Shown in pieces: positions 35,696-44,403 of a stretch of DNA of 64,000 bases. Every line of letters begins with the position of its first letter. Position 1 is the first letter of the stretch. The DNA comes from Bacteroides ovatus (GTDB lineage Bacteria; Bacteroidota; Bacteroidia; Bacteroidales; Bacteroidaceae): assembly GCF_001314995.1 (NCBI RefSeq), contig NZ_CP012938.1, positions 5,332,001-5,396,000 on the forward strand, in the 5' to 3' direction. The notes below the pieces were generated by a model. The model had not been told where the DNA came from, did not search any database, and was given only the letters and a program-made list of their open reading frames with translations. A program made the position numbers and the translations under genes.

Positions 35696-36925
35696 ATGAA
35701 AGTAGAAAAATTCAAGGTGCTGCTTTACCTCAAAAAGAGCGGACTGGGAAAGTCGGGCAAAGCCCCGATAATGGGAAGAATTACAGTGAACCGCACGATG
35801 GCGCAGTTCGGATGCAAGCTGTCCTGCACACCCGAATTGTGGAATCCCCGTGAAAGCCGTCTGAACGGAAAAAGCCGCGAGGCGGTGGAGACTAATGCCA
35901 AGATTGACAAGTTGCTACTGGCGGTAAACATAGCATTCGACAATCTTGTGGAACGCAAAATTGATTTCGATGCCACCGATGTGAAAGACCTTTTTCAAGG
36001 CAGCATGGAAACGCAGATGACCCTTATGAAAATGACCGATGTTGTCTGTGATGACATCAAGGCACGTATCGGTATTGACCGTGCCAAAAGTACTTATCCC
36101 GGCTATCACTATATGCGGCTGGCTCTCGGAGAGTTCATCAAGCATCAGTACAAGGTCAAGGATTTGGCTTTCGGGCAACTGACGGAACAGTTCATCCACG
36201 ACTATCAGACATTTGTCACGGAAGATAAAGGACAGGCAATCGATACTGCCAGACATTATCTTGCCATACTTAAGAAGATTTGCCGTCTAGCTTATAAAGA
36301 GGGACATGCCGATAAAATCCACTTCCAACATTTCACCCTGCCGAAGAAAACGGAAACGACTCCACGGGCATTGAGCCGTGAATCGTTCGAGAAAATCCGT
36401 GACGTGGAAATACCTGCATACCGCAAATCCCATATGCTGGCAAGGGATATGTTTCTCTTCGGATGTTACACAGGTGTATCTTATGCGGATGTCGTTTCGA
36501 TTACCCATGCTAATTTGCAGACAGACGGGGACGGGGCATTATGGTTGAAATACCGCAGAAAGAAAAACGAACTTCGTGCCAGTGTAAAACTATTGCCCGA
36601 AGCAATTGCGCTTATCAATAAGTATAGCAGTGAGGACAGAGAAACCTTGTTTCCTTTACTTCGCTGGCCCAATCTTAGAAGGCACATGAAAGCGTTGGCG
36701 GCACTGGCAGGCATCAAGGATGACCTGTGCTACCATCAGGCGAGGCATAGTTTCGCCTCGCTGATTACGCTCGAAGCTGGTGTGCCGATTGAGACCATCA
36801 GTAGGATGTTGGGGCATTCCGATATTTCCACCACTCAGGTGTACGCCCGTGTCAGTCCGAAAAAACTCTTTGAGGACATGGACAGGTTCATCAAAGCTAC
36901 CGAGGATTTCAAACTTACCCTTTAA
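35696..36925 (+). CDS. Tyrosine integrase (first of tandem pair)
   Basis: 409 aa. Arm-binding N-terminus (MKVEKFKVLLYLKKSGLGKS), SAM-like middle (about 110-215) and catalytic domain with ARHSFASLITLEAG, RMLGHSDISTTQVYARV and preceding FLFGCYTGVSYADVV. The Arg of the first catalytic position is replaced, as in many Bacteroidota integrases. The next integrase starts 13 bp downstream, suggesting co-expression. Likely mediates integration of element 3 at its left end. Confidence 0.92.
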   Translation: MKVEKFKVLLYLKKSGLGKSGKAPIMGRITVNRTMAQFGCKLSCTPELWNPRESRLNGKSREAVETNAKIDKLLLAVNIAFDNLVERKIDFDATDVKDLFQGSMETQMTLMKMTDVVCDDIKARIGIDRAKSTYPGYHYMRLALGEFIKHQYKVKDLAFGQLTEQFIHDYQTFVTEDKGQAIDTARHYLAILKKICRLAYKEGHADKIHFQHFTLPKKTETTPRALSRESFEKIRDVEIPAYRKSHMLARDMFLFGCYTGVSYADVVSITHANLQTDGDGALWLKYRRKKNELRASVKLLPEAIALINKYSSEDRETLFPLLRWPNLRRHMKALAALAGIKDDLCYHQARHSFASLITLEAGVPIETISRMLGHSDISTTQVYARVSPKKLFEDMDRFIKATEDFKLTL

Positions 36926-36938
36926 TACAGCAAGCGAT

Positions 36939-38159
36939 ATGCGAAGTACATTTTCACTGTTACCCTATATCAACCGCAGCAAGGTAAAGGCTGACGGTAC
37001 GACCGCAGTTCTCTGCCGCATAACCATTGACGGGAAACAGACGGTCATAAGCACAAGTATCTATTGCCGTCCCGAAGATTGGAATGGCAAGAAGAACGAG
37101 ATAAAGTCCACAAGGGAAAACAACCGCTTGCAGGAATATCTCCGAATCATTTCAGAAGCATACGAGGAAATACTGAAATCGCAAGGTGTAGTCAGTGCAG
37201 AGATGTTGAAGAGCCACATCACCCAAAACAACATTCATCCGACTACCCTCCTGCAAATGGGAGAATGGGAACGGGAGCGGTTAAAGAAACACTCCGAGGA
37301 AATAGATTCAACCTCCTCCTATCGAAGTTCAATGTATTACCAGAAGTACCTGACAGACTATATTGTGTCATCGGGTAAAAAGGACATCTGTTTTGAAGAA
37401 GTTACAGAGGACTTCGGCAAATCTTATAAGGCATATCTGAAAAGATGCAAGAACTTCGGGGCATCTCAGACCAACCATTGTCTGCGATGGTTGAACCGCC
37501 TGTTGTATCTGGCGGTCGATAAGGAGATAATCCGAGTGAATCCCTGCGAGGAGTTGGAATATGAAACCAAACCGGAGGCAAAGCACAGATACATCAGCCG
37601 CGATGAGTTCAAGAAGATACTTTCCACCCCGATGTATGACAACAGGCTGGAGTTGGCGAGACGGGCTTTCATATTCTCCTGCCTGACGGGATTGGCGTAT
37701 GTGGATATACAATTGTTGCATCCCCACCACATCGGGATGAATGCGGAGGGCAGACGGTATATCCGTATCAACCGCAAGAAGACAAAGGTGGAAGCGTTCA
37801 TACCCCTGCATCCCATAGCGGAACAGATATTGTCGCTGTACAACACGGCCGATGACGAACAGCCCGTATTTCCGCTTCCTAACCGTGACGCCTTGTGGTT
37901 TGAAATTCATGAGTTAGGTGTAATCATAGGCAAAGAGGATAACTTGTCCTACCACCAAAGCCGACATAGTTTCGGAACTTTCCTTATTTCAGCGGATATA
38001 CCGATAGAGAGTATCTCCAAGATGATGGGGCACTCCAATATTCGGACGACACAGGGATATGCACGTATAACCGATGACAAAATCTCAAAGGATATGGACA
38101 AACTGATGGAACGCCGGAAGAAACAATCTACCGGCGAAAAGACAAACAAAAGTAACTAA
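36939..38159 (+). CDS. Tyrosine integrase (second of tandem pair)
   Basis: 406 aa from ATG 36939 (MRSTFSLLPYINRSKVKADG); the longer open frame to 36780 overlaps the first integrase and is not supported. The arm-binding domain has the classic RSKVKADGTTAVLCRITIDG. Catalytic segments: SRHSFGTFLISADIP, KMMGHSNIRTTQGYARI. Paralogous to the upstream integrase. Two tandem integrases followed by a small RhuM-like gene may work together. Confidence 0.92.
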   Translation: MRSTFSLLPYINRSKVKADGTTAVLCRITIDGKQTVISTSIYCRPEDWNGKKNEIKSTRENNRLQEYLRIISEAYEEILKSQGVVSAEMLKSHITQNNIHPTTLLQMGEWERERLKKHSEEIDSTSSYRSSMYYQKYLTDYIVSSGKKDICFEEVTEDFGKSYKAYLKRCKNFGASQTNHCLRWLNRLLYLAVDKEIIRVNPCEELEYETKPEAKHRYISRDEFKKILSTPMYDNRLELARRAFIFSCLTGLAYVDIQLLHPHHIGMNAEGRRYIRINRKKTKVEAFIPLHPIAEQILSLYNTADDEQPVFPLPNRDALWFEIHELGVIIGKEDNLSYHQSRHSFGTFLISADIPIESISKMMGHSNIRTTQGYARITDDKISKDMDKLMERRKKQSTGEKTNKSN

Positions 38160-38162
38160 ACA

Positions 38163-38555
38163 ATGTCAATACAATATATTATGGATAGAGGTATAATCAC
38201 AATCAGTGAAGCGGGTATGGTCACTATTCCGACCGCACCCGTATGGATGACACAATTCGAAATCGCCGACCTGTTTGGAGTATTCTCTTGTGACATCCGT
38301 AAAGCGATTCATGTTATATGTAAGAATAAGGAGTTAAACGAATGTGATACGATGAAATATATCAAGCAACCAGATGGTATCAGTTATGATGTTTATAATC
38401 TTGAAATGGTTATAGCCATTGCATTCAGAATATGCAGCAGAGAAAGTATCTTGTTCAGACGGTTTGTGATAAATGAAATCTACGCCACCAAGAAAGAGAA
38501 CTCAATAACATTGTTTGTATCCTGTGGCAGAGGAAGCAACCTATGGTATAGTTGA
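38163..38555 (+). CDS. RhuM-like small protein
   Basis: 130 aa. WMTQFEIADLFGVFSCDIRK and YDVYNLEMVIAIAFRICSRE match the N-terminal core of RhuM-family proteins, which contain a HTH-like motif; the protein is much shorter than full RhuM. It starts 3 bp after the second integrase stop, so it is translated from the same mRNA. Function unproven; possibly an accessory factor of integration. Confidence 0.65.
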   Translation: MSIQYIMDRGIITISEAGMVTIPTAPVWMTQFEIADLFGVFSCDIRKAIHVICKNKELNECDTMKYIKQPDGISYDVYNLEMVIAIAFRICSRESILFRRFVINEIYATKKENSITLFVSCGRGSNLWYS

Positions 38556-38769
38556 GGTTCATCCCATCAGTCACCTGTTCCCGATACTCGGATGCAAAGG
38601 TAGCGCATGGCACTGATGGCAGTGGAAAGGTCAGGCGGCAAAGCCGTTTCGGGCAGAATCTTCCTCCTGCGGAGCGTATTCAGCCCGAAAACCTTGCCTC
38701 TGCCGACCATACGCTCGAAAGGCATCCGGCAACAGAAACAAGCGACTGACGGGAAATCAGAAGACAAAG

Positions 38770-38835
38770 AAAAGGAACGGCTAACAGACGAAGCGGAATC
38801 TTGATGCTTCATCCGTAAACCGTTCCTTTTTCTTT
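38770..38835. terminator. Terminator in the gap after the integrase operon
   Basis: AAAAGGAACGG (38770-38780) pairs with CCGTTCCTTTT (38820-38830), enclosing a second stem GAAGC/GCTTC, followed by a T tract. The rest of the gap 38556-38901 contains only short open frames that I consider chance. Confidence 0.65.
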
Positions 38836-38901
38836 TTGCTGTCAAGTCCATTGCTTCTGCAATTTATAGGGCAGACGGCAAACTGCGCTCCTTCAAGAAA
38901 A

Positions 38902-39207
38902 TCAGATCGCCGTTTGTCGGTAAGCGGAACGGTAGCCATCATTCAGCATCCTTTCGATGTCCGATTCACGGTAAAGGATTTTACCGCCCAATTGGATATA
39001 GGCTATCCGTCCTTCATTGCGGTAATCTTGAAGTGTTCTTCGGCTCACTTTCAACCGTGCCGATACCTCTTTGTCTGTGAAGAAACGTTCTCCGCCCAAT
39101 GTCGGGCGGTAGTTGGCGGTCAGGCGCTCGTAGTTGTCCAGCAGACGGTCAAGGCTGCCCATGAAGTGGATTATCCACTCGTTGTCTTTGTTAATCAATT
39201 CGTTCAT
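38902..39207 (-). CDS. HTH (excisionase-like) protein A
   Basis: 101 aa. Helical N-terminus (about 1-40), then HTH_17: FFTDKEVSARLKVSRRTLQD, YRNEGRIAYIQLGGKILYRE, SDIERMLNDGY. Paralogue of the next gene 54 bp upstream. Leftward pair typical of Bacteroides conjugative elements; likely controls excision or mobilization. Confidence 0.8.
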   Translation of the reverse strand: MNELINKDNEWIIHFMGSLDRLLDNYERLTANYRPTLGGERFFTDKEVSARLKVSRRTLQDYRNEGRIAYIQLGGKILYRESDIERMLNDGYRSAYRQTAI

Positions 39208-39260
39208 GTTACTTTGTATTTAGTGGGTATTGTTATTATACTTTATTTATTGCACTGAGA

Positions 39261-39572
39261 TTATATCGTCCGTCCTTTGAATCTCGCTTCTTTTCGTCTA
39301 TCCTCCACAACGGAAACGATACGCTGCACATCTTCGGGACGGTAATACGTCTTATGGTTTATTTGTGAGTAGGCAAGCGTACCGTTGTCCCGCAGAGTCT
39401 GCAACGTGCGGGGACTGATGTTCAGCATCCGGCACACGTCCTGATTGTCCATCCACTCACTTATTCTCTTTTCGCCGTGCCGCTGGCAGATTGCTTCCAT
39501 ACGGTGAACGAAGCGGTCGAACTTGGCGACCATCGCCTCAAAGGTTTGTCTTTCGATAGATACGATTTCCAT
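39261..39572 (-). CDS. HTH (excisionase-like) protein B
   Basis: 103 aa. N-terminal helix (VSIERQTFEAMVAKFDRFVH) then HTH_17: WMDNQDVCRMLNISPRTLQT, LRDNGTLAYSQINHKTYYRP, EDVQRIVSVVEDRR. Same architecture as protein A. Divergent from the DUF3408 gene; the 415-bp gap 39573-39987 between them shows no gene or strong repeat. Confidence 0.8.
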   Translation of the reverse strand: MEIVSIERQTFEAMVAKFDRFVHRMEAICQRHGEKRISEWMDNQDVCRMLNISPRTLQTLRDNGTLAYSQINHKTYYRPEDVQRIVSVVEDRRKEARFKGRTI

Positions 39573-39987
39573 ATACGTTATTCTTTGATGTTATTGTTTC
39601 TTTTGCCGCAAAGGAATATATAATCAGTTATCCGACAATGGATTTTCTAAAAGTGGAAGCATGTGGCACCGGTATGGCATAGGTTGTCTGGGGTGCTGTT
39701 TATCGTTATCATCTTAATTGGGGATTTTAGCAAGAATGCCAAGAACAAAATAAGGACTTAATTCAAATTTACCCGTAAATACATCTTTGTTCTTCCTGTG
39801 ATTCATATCCGGCAAATCGAAGAAGTCTGCACCATTGTTCATACCGCCATAAGGCAAAACTACACAAAATTGCCTAATAGAATCCAAGTACTTGACTGCC
39901 TGAACTAAAGCCTCTTACTTTGCTCCCGACAAACGGTCAACTATGCGCATACAGACCAGCAAGTATTCACTTTAAAAAGAAACAACA

Positions 39988-40503
39988 ATGAGCAAGAAAT
40001 TTAAAAACATTGAGAACGATGAAGCGTTCAAGAACTTCAAGTTGGAAGACTATATGCCTTCCATGCCCAAACACGAACCGGAAGAGAGTTCTTCCGTAGC
40101 AGAACAAGAACCTGTTGTGGAAGCAGGCAATCTCTTTCCTATATTGGATGAGCCGGACACATCCGCAGAACAGGTAACTGAGCCGGAAACAAGCGCAGGG
40201 TCAGACAATGAGGCAAGAGAAACAGAGGCGGATAACGTTACCGTGGAACGAACTGTCGCCAGACGTATCAGCAGCAAACAGCGCAGACTGTCATTGGACG
40301 AATACCGTACCACCTATCTGCGAGTGCCCAAGATTGCCGACCGCAAGCCCGTGTTTGTCAGTGGGGAGGTTCGTGACAGGTTGGACGAGATTGTGCGCCG
40401 CCTTGGTGGACGTGGCATGAGCGTATCAGGGCTTATTGAGAACCTCGCCCGTCAGCACATGGAAGCCTACGGGGAAGACATCGAGCAATGGCGTAAATTG
40501 TAG
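39988..40503 (+). CDS. DUF3408-type mobilization accessory protein
   Basis: 171 aa. The acidic, low-complexity first 80 residues are followed by a basic segment (RRISSKQRRLSLDEYRTTYL) and an RHH-like C-terminus (VFVSGEVRDRLDEIVRRLGG, MSVSGLIENLARQHME). This matches the DUF3408 proteins found next to mobilization genes of Bacteroides conjugative transposons. Probably binds DNA near oriT. Transcribed toward mobC and the relaxase. Confidence 0.75.
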   Translation: MSKKFKNIENDEAFKNFKLEDYMPSMPKHEPEESSSVAEQEPVVEAGNLFPILDEPDTSAEQVTEPETSAGSDNEARETEADNVTVERTVARRISSKQRRLSLDEYRTTYLRVPKIADRKPVFVSGEVRDRLDEIVRRLGGRGMSVSGLIENLARQHMEAYGEDIEQWRKL

Positions 40504-40573
40504 GAATTAAGACAAGACCAACCGAGTGTCTTTAGGGCATCTTTCAGAGTTGCTCTAAATCACTTGTAACGAA

Positions 40574-40631
40574 GTTTGGAGGGGCAAGTTTATGTTTCGG
40601 GCAGACCGAAACCACTTGCCCCGCTCCAAAC
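40574..40631. repeat. Nested inverted repeat upstream of mobC
   Basis: Outer stem GTTTGGAG (40574-40581) with CTCCAAAC (40624-40631), continuing GGGCAAGT (40582-40589) with ACTTGCCC (40614-40621). Inner stem GTTTCGG (40594-40600) with CCGAAAC (40606-40612). Candidate oriT or terminator of the DUF3408 gene. Confidence 0.6.
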
Positions 40632-40680
40632 ATCGCAGGGAAGGCACATCCCGTTGGTCTATCTGCTGTATAACTACTAT

Positions 40681-40934
40681 AATCAGTAACTAAAGTTTCG
40701 CAAGTACGCTACATAGCTTCTCCTCCTTCAAGATGGTTGCTCTCCCCCGATAACGGGGGAGTCGGAGGGGGTGAGTCCCCGCAGGGGGAGGTGGTAGGTA
40801 AAAAAATGAATCTCCTTTTTCATAGATGGATATACCTTATTTATACCTACCACCCCGGCTTTCAGCCACCCCTCCTTCTTGGAAAGAGGGGAAACCATGC
40901 GGAATATACCAACTTGCGAAACTTGAATCAGTAA
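40681..40934. repeat. MITE-like structured repeat between DUF3408 and mobC
   Basis: A 230-bp block bounded by the inverted repeat AGTTTCGCAAGT (40694-40705) and ACTTGCGAAACT (40912-40923), just outside which AATCAGTAA occurs directly repeated (40681-40689 and 40926-40934). Inside are a CTCCCCCG/CGGGGGAG hairpin, G-rich runs and GGTGGTAGGTA pairing with TACCTACCACC. No gene inside. Confidence 0.55.
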
Positions 40935-40956
40935 TCAAATCAAGAAACAGAAAATC

Positions 40957-41346
40957 ATGGACAACGAAAAAAGGAAGAATAATGTAAAAGGCAACAGACG
41001 GGAGCGAGCCAACAAGGGAGGCCGTCCCGTCAAAGGAGCCACCGAGAAACTGAAATACCGTGTTACGGTGAAAATGGCAACAGAGGACTACTACCTATTG
41101 AAATCCAAAGCAAAGTCAGCAGGTGTTTCTGCCAGTGAATTCATTCGTGATTGTATCAAAGAGGGCGGTGTAAAGGAACGGCTCTCGAAAGAGCATGGCG
41201 ACCTTATCCGCAAGCTATGTGGCATGGCTAACAACCTGAACCAACTGGCACGAAAGGCGAATGCCGAGGGGTATGCTTCCGTATTTGTTACTTGCCGCGC
41301 ACTGATGATAGAGATAGACAATCTTGTAAACCGGATACGCCTATGA
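40957..41346 (+). CDS. MobC-like relaxosome accessory protein
   Basis: 129 aa. Basic N-terminus (RRERANKGGRPVKGATEKLK) then an RHH domain (KYRVTVKMATEDYYLLKSKA, GVSASEFIRDCIK) and the C-terminal MobC motif (LCGMANNLNQLARKANAEGY). In known systems MobC helps open oriT for the relaxase. Its TGA overlaps the relaxase ATG (ATGA). Confidence 0.85.
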   Translation: MDNEKRKNNVKGNRRERANKGGRPVKGATEKLKYRVTVKMATEDYYLLKSKAKSAGVSASEFIRDCIKEGGVKERLSKEHGDLIRKLCGMANNLNQLARKANAEGYASVFVTCRALMIEIDNLVNRIRL

Positions 41347-42266
41347 TAGCAAAAATCATGAAAGGTTCGGACTTCAAGGGTGTGGTTTATTACATTCTGA
41401 ACGATGAGAAAGGTACTCAAATCATAGATTCTGACGGCTTGTTTCTGGAAAATAACGACACGATAGTACAAGGATTTATCGGGCAAGCACAGATGAATCC
41501 GAGGGTCGCAAAGGCAGTCGGACATATCGCCTTGAGTTTCTCCAAGGAAGATTCACCACGTCTGAATAATGCGGTCATGGCACAGATAGCCCGTGAGTAT
41601 ATGGAACGGATGGGTATCAAGAACACACAGTACATCATCGGACGACACTTTGACAAAGAGCATCCGCATATGCATATCGCATTCAACCGCATCGACAATA
41701 ACGGCAAGACCATATCCGACAGGAACGACCGCTTCCGCAGTGAGCGTATTTGCAAGGAACTTACCAAGAAGTACGGACTTCATTTTGCTAATGGCAAGGA
41801 GCAAGTGAAGACAGACCGATTGCGTGAGCCTGACAAGACGAGGTACGAGTTATACCAAATCTTGAAGACAGAGGTCAGCAGATGTAAAGGTTGGAATACC
41901 CTGCTTGAAAGATTGGAACAGCAAGGTGTAGGTGTGCAGTTCAAATATAAGGGACAGACGAATGAGAATCAAGGCATCGTCTTTACTATGAACGGCTATC
42001 GCTTCAATGGTTCCAAGGTGGACAGGCAATTCAGTTACTCCAAGATTGATGCGGCATTGAACCGCAACAATTACGGGGAACGGCAGACGCAACCGCAACC
42101 ACAGACTTATAAGGAAGAAATAAGGCCAATTTCTAATAGTGGCAGCAGTCTTATTGAGGGTTCATTAGGATTGTTCTCTCCATGCAATATGCCGGAGGAG
42201 CAACAACCTTACGACCCGTATCTGAAAAACAAGAAAAAGAAGAAACAACATAAAATCAACTGGTAA
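41343..42266 (+). CDS. MobA/VirD2-type relaxase
   Basis: 307 aa from ATG 41343, chosen because it gives the conserved start MIAKIMKGSDFKGVVYYILN and overlaps the mobC stop by 4 bp. Relaxase domain features: catalytic Tyr in VVYYILN, HIALSFSKEDSP, and the metal-binding HUH motif in HFDKEHPHMHIAFNRID. Basic C-terminus. It should nick oriT and pilot the DNA through a helper conjugation system. Typical of small Bacteroides mobilizable elements. Confidence 0.9.
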   Translation: MIAKIMKGSDFKGVVYYILNDEKGTQIIDSDGLFLENNDTIVQGFIGQAQMNPRVAKAVGHIALSFSKEDSPRLNNAVMAQIAREYMERMGIKNTQYIIGRHFDKEHPHMHIAFNRIDNNGKTISDRNDRFRSERICKELTKKYGLHFANGKEQVKTDRLREPDKTRYELYQILKTEVSRCKGWNTLLERLEQQGVGVQFKYKGQTNENQGIVFTMNGYRFNGSKVDRQFSYSKIDAALNRNNYGERQTQPQPQTYKEEIRPISNSGSSLIEGSLGLFSPCNMPEEQQPYDPYLKNKKKKKQHKINW

Positions 42267-42268
42267 TC

Positions 42269-42913
42269 ATGGCAGACAACAATGTATTCATCCTCTTTGA
42301 GGAAATCAAGACCGCCTTAAAAAGCATAAATGGCAAGCTGGAAGCATTGCCCAAGGTGGCAGGACAACAACCACAAATAGAAAATAATGAACCGGATTTA
42401 TCTCCAATTAAGGAGGCTATTGTGGAAACGGCAAAAGCTCAGTCTGGAGAAATTAAGGGCTTGTTGGATAAGCACTGGAAGGCTTACGCACAGATTTCCA
42501 CCCTGATACTGCATCACCTTGATACAATCAAGAAGTCGCAGGATGAACAAGGTGTGCAACAAGAGCCGCAACCGCAGGAGCATGTCCACCGGCATAGTTT
42601 TGACATCAAGTCAAGCAATGTTTTTTCTTTCGTTGTGGGATTGGGTGTGGCATGTGCCTTATCCCTGTGGGGCAATATCTCGCAATGGCAGTCCAATAGG
42701 AAGTATTCCGATGATGCGTTGAGGTTCCGTGCTATCCGCTCTTGGGGTGGATGTGATGCCAATGATTTGCTTTGGTTGAACAAGGTGTTTGACATCCACC
42801 GAGACGAGAAGGCCATTGAGTGGATACGGAAGCAGGCTGATGGGTATGAAACATCCCTGAAAGCAGTTTCCGACAGCCTGATGCAGGAGAGTATCAAATC
42901 AAAATCCGATTGA
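42269..42913 (+). CDS. Mobilization-associated membrane protein
   Basis: 214 aa. Helical first half (FILFEEIKTALKSINGKLEA; IKEAIVETAKAQSGEIKG), one TM segment near residue 125 (VFSFVVGLGVACALSLWG) and a helical C-terminus. It starts 2 bp after the relaxase stop, the usual place of a third mob gene in Bacteroides elements. Role unproven; may tether the relaxosome to the membrane. Confidence 0.6.
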   Translation: MADNNVFILFEEIKTALKSINGKLEALPKVAGQQPQIENNEPDLSPIKEAIVETAKAQSGEIKGLLDKHWKAYAQISTLILHHLDTIKKSQDEQGVQQEPQPQEHVHRHSFDIKSSNVFSFVVGLGVACALSLWGNISQWQSNRKYSDDALRFRAIRSWGGCDANDLLWLNKVFDIHRDEKAIEWIRKQADGYETSLKAVSDSLMQESIKSKSD

Positions 42914-42914
42914 T

Positions 42915-44123
42915 ATGGCATCGGTAAAGGTCAAGTTTCGTCCCTCCACCGTGAACGGCAGGGAGGGTACACTCTACTATCAGGTCATCCACAACCGTGT
43001 GGTAAGACAGATAAATACCGAGTATAAACTTTTCGTTTCGGAATGGGACTGCCATTCCGAAACCATTGTCTTGCATCATCTATCTACTGAACAAGAGCGG
43101 AACAACTATTTGCTTTCAATCGGTTCACGCATCACGTGGGACAAGGACAGGCTGAACAAGATTATACATGCGTTATCCCAATCCGGCATATTTGTAACGG
43201 ATGATATAGTCATACACTTTCATGACAACAGGCAGGAACAGTCGTTTAACGCTTACATCAGCCAGCAGATAGCGAGACTGAAACGCTTGGGAAAGATACG
43301 CACCTCGGAAACCTATACAGCCGCCCTCAGAAGTTTCAGTAGTTTTATGAATGACAAGGAGGTCTTGTTTGACCAGCTTAACGCAGATTTGTTTGCAGAG
43401 TACGAGGCTTATCTAAAAAGCAGGGGAAATACGCCCAATACCATATCCTTTTATATGCGTATTCTGAAAGCAGTCTATAACCGAGCGGTGGAGGACGGAT
43501 TGACCGAGCAACGGCATCTGTTCAAGTCCGTTTATACGGGAGTGGAGAAAACCATGAAGCGAGCCTTGTCGCTCAATGACATTAAACGCATCAAAGGATT
43601 GGACTTGTCATTGAAACCCAACCTAGATTTTGCCCGTGATATGTTCCTGCTCTGTTTCTACACAAGGGGGATGTCGTTCATTGATATGGCTTATCTGAGA
43701 AAGAAAGACTTGGAGAATGGCACTCTTTCTTATCGCAGACGTAAAACGGGGCAACAGCTATTCATCAAATGGGAAAAGTGTATGCAAGAGATTCTTGACA
43801 AATATCCGATAAACGAAACAGAGTACCTGCTACCAATTATCACAAAACGGAATGAAGATTATCGGAAGCAATATGCCAACGAACTTCACCGGGTGAACCA
43901 TTTGCTGAAGAAAATCGGGAAGAATCTGAATCTGCTGATACCCTTGACAATGTATGTCGGTCGGCATTCGTGGGCAAGTGTCGCCAAGAGCCGTAATGTG
44001 CCTATATCCGTCATCAGCGAGGGCATGGGGCATGATTCTGAGAGCACCACACAGATTTATCTTGCATCATTAGATACTACAGTGGTGGATAAAGCCAATA
44101 AGAAGATACTGGATTTGCTGTAA
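42915..44123 (+). CDS. Tyrosine recombinase, candidate invertase of the adjacent promoter switch
   Basis: 402 aa. Short arm-like N-terminus (MASVKVKFRPSTVNGREGTL), SAM-like domain (about 105-205) and catalytic domain with YVGRHSWASVAKSRNVPISV, EGMGHDSESTTQIYLASLDT and first position FYTRGMSFIDMAYL. Its stop is 31 bp before the left 17-bp inverted repeat at 44155. In Bacteroides, such tyrosine recombinases beside paired inverted repeats flip promoters, so this gene is the natural invertase for the switch. It could also act as an integrase for the cassette. Confidence 0.88.
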   Translation: MASVKVKFRPSTVNGREGTLYYQVIHNRVVRQINTEYKLFVSEWDCHSETIVLHHLSTEQERNNYLLSIGSRITWDKDRLNKIIHALSQSGIFVTDDIVIHFHDNRQEQSFNAYISQQIARLKRLGKIRTSETYTAALRSFSSFMNDKEVLFDQLNADLFAEYEAYLKSRGNTPNTISFYMRILKAVYNRAVEDGLTEQRHLFKSVYTGVEKTMKRALSLNDIKRIKGLDLSLKPNLDFARDMFLLCFYTRGMSFIDMAYLRKKDLENGTLSYRRRKTGQQLFIKWEKCMQEILDKYPINETEYLLPIITKRNEDYRKQYANELHRVNHLLKKIGKNLNLLIPLTMYVGRHSWASVAKSRNVPISVISEGMGHDSESTTQIYLASLDTTVVDKANKKILDLL

Positions 44124-44154
44124 AGTCGTGAATGTTTTGCGAATCAGTCCAACG

Positions 44155-44349
44155 CTTACCAAGAGACGGATATTACAATGCAAAATTACGCAAAATAATG
44201 ATTTTTAGGATATAAAACGCTGAAAATCTTACTTATTGCCATGCTTTTGTTTTGCGAGGAATATCGGATGTTTTGCGAAATTATCCATAAAGAGGGAAAA
44301 TACAACTCAATATCAATGGAATAAGGTAACTCATCCGTCTCTTGGTAAG
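44155..44349. promoter_or_regulatory. Candidate invertible promoter segment (inverton)
   Basis: Perfect inverted repeats CTTACCAAGAGACGGAT (44155-44171) and ATCCGTCTCTTGGTAAG (44333-44349) enclose 161 bp. Inside, one exact Bacteroides -7 box is found, on the minus strand; none is on the plus strand. In this orientation the segment points away from the methylase-like gene at 44404; inversion would bring the promoter to face it with a leader of about 60-70 nt. Confidence 0.75.
44181..44188 (-). promoter_or_regulatory. -7 box (TAATTTTG) inside the invertible segment, facing left
   Basis: TAATTTTG on the minus strand matches TAnnTTTG exactly. No clear TTTG lies at the -33 distance; upstream sequence is ATCC. 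Predicted start is near 44174, just inside the left repeat, the usual layout of outward-facing invertible promoters. Confidence 0.5.
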
Positions 44350-44403
44350 AGAAGAACCTTTTTCCCTTATTTCTATAAGAGACGGGCGTAAACTTGAAAT
44401 AAA

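Noticed and set aside
38552..38851. Short open frames on both strands after the RhuM-like gene
   Set aside because: They overlap each other, lack domains and include a terminator; not treated as genes.
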